From assembly GCF_002242805.1 (NCBI RefSeq), contig NZ_MCGQ01000029.1:163349-227348 (forward strand): a DNA stretch of 64,000 nt, in the 5' to 3' direction. Made by a program: the position numbers and the translations under genes. The notes beneath the pieces are model-generated. The model was not told the DNA's origin. It saw nothing but the letters and a program-made list of their open reading frames with translations, and made no database searches. Every line of letters begins with the position of its first letter. Positions within the stretch are counted from its first letter, which is position 1. The stretch comes from Streptomyces diastatochromogenes. GTDB taxonomy: Bacteria > Actinomycetota > Actinomycetes > Streptomycetales > Streptomycetaceae. This document shows, piece by piece, positions 1 through 6,944 of this stretch.

Positions 1-18
1 CTCGTGCCATTCACCAGG

Positions 19-36
19 GTTGCAGGGGGTTGCAAC
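19..36. promoter_or_regulatory. Inverted repeat upstream of GAF regulator
   Basis: A perfect 6-bp inverted repeat (GTTGCA, six-base spacer, TGCAAC) lies about 135 bases before the GAF-regulator start. It is a candidate operator or an end of a hairpin belonging to a gene outside the window; the sequence alone does not decide. Confidence 0.3.
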
Positions 37-169
37 TTGTTGGTGACTGTGCGCGGACTCTGTGCCTCCGGCATGCGCCGGACGGCAGTATGTGGGGAGA
101 AGTCGGACCGGAAACCGCCGCCCGGACGGCTTGACAAGTGTGTTCGACGCCCATTCCGGGAGGACCCCA

Positions 170-1450
170 GTGGTGAACCCGCCGATGAACGTGGCGCGTC
201 TGGTCGCCGTGGACGCGGCGCAGGCGGCGCGGGTGCTGAGCGAGTTGCGCGAGGCCACGCTCGCCGGGCAACGTGCGCGGATCGCGCCCCGGCCGGAGAT
301 CGAGCAGTCCTGGGGACGGATGCTGCGCAGCGGGGTCGACCCCGACCACGACTTCAGATCCCGGCTGCTGCCCGCCGACGAAGTGCGGCGCAGACGGGAG
401 GAGTCACCGCTCAGGCACATCATGCCGGTGCTGCGCCAGGGGCTGCTTTCGGTCGCGGACGTCGCCCAGCACATCATGGTGGTCGCCGACGCCGAGGGAC
501 GTGTCCTGTGGCGGGAGGGATCCTCGCCGGTGCTGCGCAAGGCCGACGGGCTCGGCTTCGAGCTGGGCGCGGACTGGCGGGAAGACGTCGTCGGCACCAA
601 CGGCGTGGGCACCCCCGCGGTCGTACGGCGGCCCGTGCAGGTCTTCGCCGCCGAGCACTTCGTCCGCTCGCACGCCTCCTGGACGTGTACGGGCGCCCCG
701 ATCACCGACCCCAGGGACGGCCGGCTGATCGGGGTGGTGGACGTGAGCGGCCCGCTGGAGACCATGCATCCGGCGACGCTCGCCTGGGTGGACTCGGTGG
801 CCAAACTCGCCGAGGCCCGGCTGCGGGAGCTGCACCTGGCCTCGCTGGAGCGGCTGCGCGCGGTGGCGGCGCCGGTGCTGGCCCGGCTGGAGGGGCGGGC
901 GCTGGTGGTGGACCGGGACGGCTGGACGGCGGCCGTGAGCGGGATGCCGTACCTGCGGCGCGTGGCGCTGCCCAAGTCCCTCACACCGGGCCACCGGTGG
1001 CTGCCCGCGCTCGGCGCCTGCGCGGTGGAGCCGCTGGCCGAGGGCTGGCTGCTACGGGTGGCCGAGGAGCCACTGCCGTCCAGCACGACCCGGATCTTGC
1101 TGGACCTGAGCCGCCCGGGCCGCAGCTCGGTGACCGTGGCCCGGGCGACGGGTTCCTGGTCCCGCGAACTCAGCCCCCGGCACGCCGAGTTGCTCTACCT
1201 GCTCGCCGAACACCGGTCGGGGCGCGGCGCGGCGGGTCTTGCCGAAGACCTGTTCGGCGATCCATCCAGAACGGTGACGGTAAGGGCAGAAATGTCCAGA
1301 ATTCGCCGCTATCTTGGGGATCTTCTGGGACATCGGCCGTATCGTTTCTGCGAGAACACCGAGATCGAGGTGCTCCTGCCCGACAACCCCCGTGACCTGC
1401 TGCCCCGGTCGACGGCACCCGCGGTGGCCCGGCGCCGGACACCTGGCTGA
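170..1450 (+). CDS. GAF domain HTH transcriptional regulator (AcoR-like, no AAA+ domain)
   Basis: This is probably a cytoplasmic DNA-binding regulator of 426 residues. The N-terminal part carries the signature of AcoR-type activators (EIEQSWGRMLRSGVDPDHD), followed by a GAF-like sensor region (about 90-250) with the block VVGTNGVGTPAVVRRPVQVF. The C-terminal 90 residues look like a winged-helix module (LLYLLAEH, TVRAEMSRIRRYLGD). The sigma-54 AAA+ domain of true AcoR proteins is absent, as is usual in Streptomyces, which lacks sigma-54. Members of this family often sit next to aldehyde dehydrogenase genes, but the upstream flank lies outside the window, so no target can be assigned. The start is the GTG at 170 because GGGAGGA lies just upstream; in-frame GTG at 173 and ATG at 185 are alternatives. 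Confidence 0.8.
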   Translation: MVNPPMNVARLVAVDAAQAARVLSELREATLAGQRARIAPRPEIEQSWGRMLRSGVDPDHDFRSRLLPADEVRRRREESPLRHIMPVLRQGLLSVADVAQHIMVVADAEGRVLWREGSSPVLRKADGLGFELGADWREDVVGTNGVGTPAVVRRPVQVFAAEHFVRSHASWTCTGAPITDPRDGRLIGVVDVSGPLETMHPATLAWVDSVAKLAEARLRELHLASLERLRAVAAPVLARLEGRALVVDRDGWTAAVSGMPYLRRVALPKSLTPGHRWLPALGACAVEPLAEGWLLRVAEEPLPSSTTRILLDLSRPGRSSVTVARATGSWSRELSPRHAELLYLLAEHRSGRGAAGLAEDLFGDPSRTVTVRAEMSRIRRYLGDLLGHRPYRFCENTEIEVLLPDNPRDLLPRSTAPAVARRRTPG

Positions 1451-1460
1451 TCCCATGGGA

Positions 1461-1546
1461 CGCAGGGTCGGTTAGAGGCGGGCATCTTCCGCATATTTGC
1501 GGGTCTTGACCCTGCGGCGCCCGCCGCTGCCGTAGCATCGCTACGG
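1461..1546. promoter_or_regulatory. Cluster of inverted repeats between two genes
   Basis: Several short inverted repeats are packed here. CGCAGGGTC at 1461 pairs with GACCCTGCG at 1508, CCGCA/TGCGG lies at 1489-1502, GGGTC-TT-GACCC at 1501-1512, and CCGTAGC-ATC-GCTACGG at 1530-1546. The last hairpin could end the regulator transcript; the others are mutually exclusive pairings. The role is not established. Confidence 0.4.
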
Positions 1547-1614
1547 GCCTCCCCACCTGCTCCTCGGTCAACGTACGGACCACCAGGCGCAGTTGGCCCG
1601 CCTCGGGAGGAAAA

Positions 1615-2943
1615 ATGAAGCATCGCGGCAGACACCGCCGGCGCAGACGGGGCGCAGCCGTGCGCGCGTTCCTCGCCGGGACCGCGCTGGCGCTCACCGC
1701 GGCCGCCACGCTGATCAGCGCCTCACAGGCCACCGTCACCGAGAACCCGGGCGCGCTCAAGCCGCTGACCTCCCCGGCGGAGACCGACCAGCTGCGCCTG
1801 CAGGAGCACCTGGTGCCCGCCCGCACGCTGAACCGGCTCGCCTCGTCCATGGGCCGCCCCGTCGGCGTGGACGCCGTCCTGCAGAGCGCCGACCGCACTG
1901 CGAGCGCCGACTGCACCTCCGAGGACCACGCGTCCCTGCCCGTCGCCCCGGCCGCCACCCGCGCCTACTGCTGGGACCCGGCCGACACCGCCACCACCGC
2001 CTGGCGACCGGCCTCGGTGACCACCTCCGGGGACGCCGACGACGACGGCGTCTGGGGCACCCACCGGGCGATCCTCACCGGCTGGACCCACAGCACCACC
2101 ACCGGGGCCACCGCCGAGCGCGGCCTCGCCCGGGTCGCCTTCGTCGACGCCGACGACCCCGACCGCCCCGTCTACCGTTGGGTGCTGCTGGTGGTCCCCG
2201 TCGACGGCGGCCGCGACTACCGGGGCCTCGCCTCCGGTGTCTCCGGCATGGTCTGGTACCAGGACAAGCTCCTGGTCACCACCACGACCGGCAGCGCCGA
2301 CGCGCTCTACGTCTACGACCTCGACCGCATCCAGCGCACCACGGTCGACACACCCGCGATCGGCCGGGTGCCCGGCGGCTGGTCCGCCGACGGCTACGAG
2401 TACGTGATGCCTGCCGTCGGCTCCTACCGCTACCTCGCCGGCCGCTGCACCGCCTCCGGCGCGCCCTGCCCCGCGAGCCTGTCCCTGGACCGGGGCACGG
2501 CACCCGACAGCCTGGTCGCCGGTGAGTGGACCGTACCCGGCAGCGACCGGCACGCCCGGCTGTGGCGGTACGCGTTCAGCACCGACCCCGCGCGCGCCGG
2601 GCTGCTCGCCACCGACGCCGCCGGGCGGGTGGACGCGGTCGAGGCCTACCGGACCCGCGCGACCGGGATCCGGGGCGTGCTGTCGTACCGGCAGGCCGGG
2701 GCGAAGGGTCCGTCCTGGTATGTGGGACGGCTGTCCGGCTCCGGGGACGGCCACGGCGGACTGTGGCGGCAGGACGCGAAGGGGGCGAAGGCGGCACACT
2801 GCGGCTCGGACGCCTCCCACCACTGCTGGGCCGCGTCCGCGGGCTCCCTCTCCTACTGGCAGGAGACCGGCGAGGTGTGGTCCGTGTCGGACCGGATGCT
2901 GTTCGCGGTGCCCCTGGCCGTGCTCGACGGCTCGCTGGGCTGA
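1615..2943 (+). CDS. Exported protein of unknown function
   Basis: This 442-residue protein begins with a very basic n-region (KHRGRHRRRRR), a hydrophobic stretch (FLAGTALALTAAATLI) and ends its signal near SASQA, so it should leave the cell by Sec or Tat. The mature part is rich in Trp, Asp and Tyr, with repeated patterns such as ATRAYCWDP and VYRWVLLVVPVDGG. These suggest a beta-propeller-like or lectin-like fold, but I do not recognise a named family. Cysteines occur in spaced pairs (for example CTASGAPC and CGSDASHHC), compatible with disulfides outside the cell. GGGAGGA precedes the ATG by about six bases. It lies alone between the GAF regulator and a GNAT gene. Function unknown. Confidence 0.75.
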   Translation: MKHRGRHRRRRRGAAVRAFLAGTALALTAAATLISASQATVTENPGALKPLTSPAETDQLRLQEHLVPARTLNRLASSMGRPVGVDAVLQSADRTASADCTSEDHASLPVAPAATRAYCWDPADTATTAWRPASVTTSGDADDDGVWGTHRAILTGWTHSTTTGATAERGLARVAFVDADDPDRPVYRWVLLVVPVDGGRDYRGLASGVSGMVWYQDKLLVTTTTGSADALYVYDLDRIQRTTVDTPAIGRVPGGWSADGYEYVMPAVGSYRYLAGRCTASGAPCPASLSLDRGTAPDSLVAGEWTVPGSDRHARLWRYAFSTDPARAGLLATDAAGRVDAVEAYRTRATGIRGVLSYRQAGAKGPSWYVGRLSGSGDGHGGLWRQDAKGAKAAHCGSDASHHCWAASAGSLSYWQETGEVWSVSDRMLFAVPLAVLDGSLG

Positions 2944-3011
2944 GCCGCGGGGCCGGGCGGCCGGGCGGCCGCTGCGGCGATCAACGACGTGACCTGCACG
3001 ATCGACAGACC

Positions 3012-3038
3012 GCGGGCCGGGATGATTCCCTGGCCCGC
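3012..3038. promoter_or_regulatory. Inverted repeat abutting the GNAT start codon
   Basis: GCGGGCC-GGG pairs with CCC-T-GGCCCGC across a six-base loop, one T bulging, and ends on the base before the ATG at 3039. It could terminate the upstream gene, hide the initiation region of the acetyltransferase mRNA, or act as an operator. Confidence 0.45.
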
Positions 3039-3602
3039 ATGAGCAGCATCCCCGTCACCACCTGGTCCCTGGAACAGACCTCCCCGGCCGACCTCCTGCC
3101 GGCCGCCGCCCCCGAGGGCGACGTCCGCATCGTCCGCGCCGAGGTCCCCTCCCCCGAGTTCAGCCGCTTCCTCTACACCGCGGTCGGCGGCGACATCCGC
3201 TGGACCGACCGCCTCGGCTGGACCTACGCCCGGTGGCAGGAGCAGCTGGACCGTCCCGGTGCGGAGACCTGGGTGGCCTACGACCGCGGCACCCCCGCCG
3301 GATACGTCGAGCTGGACCCGCAGGACGACGGCGTGGTCGAGATCATCCTCTTCGGCCTGATCCCCGCGTTCCGCGGCCGCCGCATCGGGGGCCACCTGCT
3401 GTCGTACGGCGCCGCCCGCGCGTGGGACCTGGCCGAGCGGTGGCCTGAGCGGACGCCCACGAAGCGGGTGTGGCTGCATACGTGCAGCAAGGACGGGGAG
3501 TTCGCGATGGACAACTATCAGCGGCGGGGGTTCAGGCTGTTCGACACGAAGGTGGAGCTGGAGGCGGAGGTGGAGACGCCTGGGCCTTGGCCGGGGGCGT
3601 AG
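3039..3602 (+). CDS. GNAT family N-acetyltransferase
   Basis: The 187-residue product has the GNAT fold. A central acetyl-CoA binding loop, PAFRGRRIGGHLL (residues about 109-121), resembles motif A (R/Q-x-x-G-x-G/A), preceded by beta-strand residues (VEIILFGLI) and followed by the C-terminal YQRRGFRLFDTKVE strand typical of the family. It should transfer an acetyl group from acetyl-CoA to a small-molecule or protein amine; the substrate cannot be told. The ATG at 3039 directly follows a strong inverted repeat, and no clear ribosome site is visible, so start choice is moderate. Its last 85 bases overlap the 3' end of the oppositely oriented NACHT gene. Confidence 0.8.
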   Translation: MSSIPVTTWSLEQTSPADLLPAAAPEGDVRIVRAEVPSPEFSRFLYTAVGGDIRWTDRLGWTYARWQEQLDRPGAETWVAYDRGTPAGYVELDPQDDGVVEIILFGLIPAFRGRRIGGHLLSYGAARAWDLAERWPERTPTKRVWLHTCSKDGEFAMDNYQRRGFRLFDTKVELEAEVETPGPWPGA

Positions 3603-6529
3603 GGGGTGGCCAGGGACTCGATGAGGCGCAGTAGTTCATGGCTGAGGTCGACCTTCACCCTGCGGTAGCCCGGGCGCATGCACAGGACCATGCCCAACAG
3701 CAGAAGGACGGCCACGGCCGCGACGGTCCAGTTGTCGAGCAGCGCCGAAAGGGCGAAGGCGGTGGAGAGAGACACACTGAGTGTTATCCACGTCAGCACC
3801 CCATAATCGACGCGCACTTCCGGATCCTCCATGGTCGCCAGGAGCAGGAAGCACAGGGTAAAGCCCCCCAGGAGCACCGCCAGGCCGACCGTCGGCGCGA
3901 TCCAGTGCGGGGACACGTTCCACGGATGCCAGCCGAGCAGTGCGGCGACGGACCTGGCAATCGCTCCCAGTCCGGTGACCACGTACAGGGCAAGCCCCCA
4001 CCAGACCGAGTCGGTCCACGCCGACTTCTTGCGGTCGGCCAGCTCGTCCCTGCTCCGCTCCCACATGGCCTTGGTGAGGTAGCCGGAAGTCAGCAGGACA
4101 TTCAGTGTCTGCCGGGCCTCCCGGGGCGGCAGCCGGTCGATCAGCCACCCGCGCCAGTGAGGCAGTGCGTTGGCCCTCGTCATCTCGCGCACAACAGCTC
4201 TCTCAGCCCGCTGCCCTACCCGGACGTCCTCCACCGGGTCGGCCAGCAGCCCTGTCCACCGGTCGACCGGGCCTCCGATCCGGACGGGTGAGTCGGCCTG
4301 CGTATCCACGAGGGCGAGCGGTACGAGAATCCTGGGGTCGGGCTGGACATCATCAGGCAGTGTGGCGTCGGGGTCGAGGGCGGTGTCGGACAGGCAGCGC
4401 GCCAGCATGCCGACGACTCTTGTCGTCTGGTCGTCGCCACGGCGTGTGAAGGGCTTCCACACCCACTCGAAGCGACCTTCGAGCCCCGTCTGCTGGATGC
4501 GCGCATCGCGGAACACTTCTTCGAGCCCGCGGTCACGCAGCAGATCAGCGAGATACGCGTCAACGCCCGCGGCTTCGGGACCGTAATAGTCCATCGCGTT
4601 ACACAGCGCCAGCGTCGCCTTCTCCGTGTGCACCCGCCACAGCACCCGGGCCACCTGCCCCGAAAAGAACAGCTGCCTGTCCTCCAGGGCCAGCACCGCC
4701 AGATCCCCCATAGCCACCAGCGCCTCCTCCGCCCCCGGCAGCTCTGCTATCCCGTCCGCCAGGAACCGCGCCGCCTTCAGCACGTTCGTCGCCGCCAGCG
4801 CCCGTACCGCCATGCGCGCCCGCGCGGGGTTCGTCGTGTCCCGGGCCGCCGCGCACAGCAACTCGAACACCGCGACACCCCGCACCCGCCGCTGCGCCGC
4901 CACCACCCCGAACGCCGCCACCACCGCCTCCTGCTCCAGCGAGGCCGAGTCGTCTCCCAGCAGGGCGCCGAAGTGAGCGATGATCTCGTCCGCCAGGGAG
5001 TCCTCGATCAGCTGCGCGTCGGCCAGGCACTGGAAGGCCAGCAGGGGATCGACGGCAAGGACCTCGCGGACCAGCGGAGTGCAGTCGCGGGGTTCCGCTC
5101 CGCACCACAGCCGGACGACCTCGCGCCAGACGTGCGGGTCGGCGCGGTACCGGTCCAGCAGGACGTCGGCCTGGACGGCCTTCGCCGCCAGGTACTCCTG
5201 GAGGGTCAGGTGGGCGAACTGGTAGCGCTCGCCGTTGTCGATGGCCAGCAGGAGGCCGCTGCGGTCGACGATCTCCGACAGGATGTCGTCGGTCTCCTCC
5301 ACCGGACGGCCGAGGCGTTCCAGGACGGCGCCGACCTCCCGCCGTACCTTCTCGTACGGCATCGCCAGGCGGTCGTACGCGTCCGACGGCACGCTCTGCG
5401 CGGCCAGCGCGAGCTGTTGCAGGACCGCGCGCTTCAGCGTCGCCGGGAAGCGGCGGACCCGCTCCAGGTCGCGGTCCCGCAGCAGGCTGACCGTGACCTC
5501 GTTGTAGAAGTCGGCGCGGTTGTGGGGCAGGACCTGGTCGGTGCCCGCGTACTCGTAGCTGTAGAGGTGGGCGATCATCGTCAGCAGCAGCGGGTTGCGG
5601 GCCAGGGGCTTCAGCTGGGGCGTGTCCCGCAGGGCTCCCAGCAGCTGCTCGACCGTGTCCGGCGCCAGGTTCGGCGGCCAGGGCCAGCCGTGCAGGAAGC
5701 GCTGGATGAGGCGGTCGTCGAACTCCTCCACCAGGAGGACCGGGACGGCCTCCTGCGCGAACTCGCCCCGGTACACCGCCACCCGGCAGGTCACCACCGC
5801 ACGACAGCGGTCGTACACCTTCATAAAGCGTCTGATCGCGGCGGCGACCCTCGGCCGCTGGGTCGTGGGGACCTCGTCCAGGCCGTCGAAGTACACCGCG
5901 AGGCGGCCTTCGTCGAGGGCCCGCTCCACCCAGGTGCGGGCGTTCGGGAAGTCGTGGTCGGCGAAGTGGTTGACGATGTGCGCGGTGATGTCGCCCGCGT
6001 CCAGGTCGACGGAGTGGAGGGAGAGCAGCACCGGGATGTCGGTCGGTGTGCCCAGGTCGACCCGGTGTCTGCGCCGAGGGTCGTACCAGGTGCGGCGCGC
6101 GGGCAGGTCGGGGCGGTAGCGCTCGCGGGCCCAGGCCAGCACGGTGTGCCGCAGGAGCATCGTCTTGCCCGCGCCGGGTACGCCGAGCACCACCGCCTGG
6201 CGGGACTCGTGCAGCGAGGCCGTGGCCTCCCGCTGTTCGGCGCCGAAGCCGGTGGCGGTGCGCAGCGGGACGTATACGGACGCCATGTCCATGGCCCGGT
6301 TCCTGGCCGGCTGGAAGGAGACGGAGAAGCTCCGGTGCCGTTCGTGCGTCTTGATCGTGTAGCGACGTAACGCCGTGCGGCGGAGCAGCGCGCTGCCGGC
6401 CAGGCGGCGGTAGAGTGCGGCGCCGGCCTTGTCCACCAGTCGTTTGAACCAGTCCTTGAGTTTGAGGAACAGAACCCCCAGGACGAAGGCGCCCACCGCC
6501 GGCAGCCACTGCCGCACCTGGTCCCCCAC
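3518..6529 (-). CDS. NACHT-domain NTPase with N- and C-terminal membrane segments
   Basis: This 1003-residue STAND-type NTPase begins with one membrane segment (about residues 9-24, VGAFVLGVLFLKLKDWF) and a basic linker. A NACHT module follows, with Walker A GVPGAGKT near 116-123 and Walker B VYFDGLDEV near 212-220, and winged-helix motifs such as HLTLQEYLAAKA further on. The middle is an alpha-helical, HEAT-like region (AVRALAATN, EEALVAMGDLAVLAL). The last 150 residues hold about four hydrophobic helices, so the protein is probably membrane-tethered. NACHT proteins act as ligand-triggered switches, and several bacterial ones defend against phage; no nuclease, protease or TIR effector is visible here. 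The GTG start is chosen because coding character fades upstream and GGGGGAC precedes it. Base numbering at this start may be off by one. Confidence 0.85.
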   Translation of the reverse strand: MGDQVRQWLPAVGAFVLGVLFLKLKDWFKRLVDKAGAALYRRLAGSALLRRTALRRYTIKTHERHRSFSVSFQPARNRAMDMASVYVPLRTATGFGAEQREATASLHESRQAVVLGVPGAGKTMLLRHTVLAWARERYRPDLPARRTWYDPRRRHRVDLGTPTDIPVLLSLHSVDLDAGDITAHIVNHFADHDFPNARTWVERALDEGRLAVYFDGLDEVPTTQRPRVAAAIRRFMKVYDRCRAVVTCRVAVYRGEFAQEAVPVLLVEEFDDRLIQRFLHGWPWPPNLAPDTVEQLLGALRDTPQLKPLARNPLLLTMIAHLYSYEYAGTDQVLPHNRADFYNEVTVSLLRDRDLERVRRFPATLKRAVLQQLALAAQSVPSDAYDRLAMPYEKVRREVGAVLERLGRPVEETDDILSEIVDRSGLLLAIDNGERYQFAHLTLQEYLAAKAVQADVLLDRYRADPHVWREVVRLWCGAEPRDCTPLVREVLAVDPLLAFQCLADAQLIEDSLADEIIAHFGALLGDDSASLEQEAVVAAFGVVAAQRRVRGVAVFELLCAAARDTTNPARARMAVRALAATNVLKAARFLADGIAELPGAEEALVAMGDLAVLALEDRQLFFSGQVARVLWRVHTEKATLALCNAMDYYGPEAAGVDAYLADLLRDRGLEEVFRDARIQQTGLEGRFEWVWKPFTRRGDDQTTRVVGMLARCLSDTALDPDATLPDDVQPDPRILVPLALVDTQADSPVRIGGPVDRWTGLLADPVEDVRVGQRAERAVVREMTRANALPHWRGWLIDRLPPREARQTLNVLLTSGYLTKAMWERSRDELADRKKSAWTDSVWWGLALYVVTGLGAIARSVAALLGWHPWNVSPHWIAPTVGLAVLLGGFTLCFLLLATMEDPEVRVDYGVLTWITLSVSLSTAFALSALLDNWTVAAVAVLLLLGMVLCMRPGYRRVKVDLSHELLRLIESLATPYAPGQGPGVSTSASSSTFVSNSLNPRR

Positions 6530-6680
6530 GGCCCGTCCCCCGTTCGCCGTCCCAGTCCCTGGATCGGCAGGATAGGGGCGGAGTTGTCCGGGTGTCCCAG
6601 GTTCGGACACAGCTTGCGGGACGGTTCTGACGCTACGTACGAGACGCACATCACAGTGTCCCGCCATTCGAGACAGCCAT

Positions 6681-6705
6681 GTCCAGTATGCGGATAACAG
6701 TGGAC
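6681..6705. promoter_or_regulatory. Weak inverted repeat in the cys operon promoter region
   Basis: GTCCA and TGGAC flank a 15-base AT-richer core (ATGCGGATAACAG) in the divergent region between the NACHT gene and the cys leader. The core contains a -10-like ATAACA. It is a candidate promoter/operator only. Confidence 0.25.
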
Positions 6706-6736
6706 TGCCCAGAGATCCCCGTGACACGCTTCCGTC

Positions 6737-6820
6737 ATGTCTGGAACTGGAATTGCCTTGGTGAGTCGGCGGCACGTCGACCTCGGCCGCATGTCCAGCG
6801 CCATCTGTCCGGCGAGCTGA
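6737..6820 (+). CDS. Cysteine-type leader peptide of the sulfite reductase operon
   Basis: A 27-codon ORF about 125 bases before cysI. It contains SRRHVDLGRMSSAICPAS, which matches the R-x-HVDL-x-R...C pattern of the actinobacterial leader peptides found before sulfur-assimilation genes. A single Cys codon (TGT) is codon 24, four codons before the stop, as expected of a peptide whose translation reports cysteinyl-tRNA supply. An in-frame GTG at 6761 (VSRRHVDL) is an alternative start. The ORF is followed by a GC-rich hairpin before the cysI ribosome site. The family assignment is from recognition; the regulatory mechanism is inferred. Confidence 0.75.
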   Translation: MSGTGIALVSRRHVDLGRMSSAICPAS

Positions 6821-6870
6821 CCGCCCCAGCACCGCCGACCTCCCCGTACTTGATCCCTGCTGCGCAAGGA

Positions 6871-6894
6871 CGCGCACGCATGCCCGCGTGCGCG
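6871..6894 (+). promoter_or_regulatory. Hairpin between cys leader peptide and cysI (candidate attenuator)
   Basis: CGCGCACGC and GCGTGCGCG form a perfect 9-bp stem around a six-base loop, located after the leader-peptide stop and about 50 bases before the cysI start. There is no T-run, so it is either a Streptomyces-style terminator without a U-tract or a structure affecting cysI translation. Confidence 0.5.
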
Positions 6895-6944
6895 CGTATG
6901 CGCAGGTCAGAGCCGCTTACCGCCTGTCCGAAGGACGTAGAACC

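Noticed and set aside
4..1395. Long ORF overlapping the GAF regulator in another frame
   Set aside because: Its Ala/Arg/Gly-rich translation lacks any domain and is the usual shadow of a GC-biased gene; the GAF frame has recognisable motifs.
6530..6877. N-terminal extension of the NACHT protein to 6877
   Set aside because: The extra 116 residues have no coding character, cross the cys leader peptide and promoter region, and precede a better GTG with a ribosome site.
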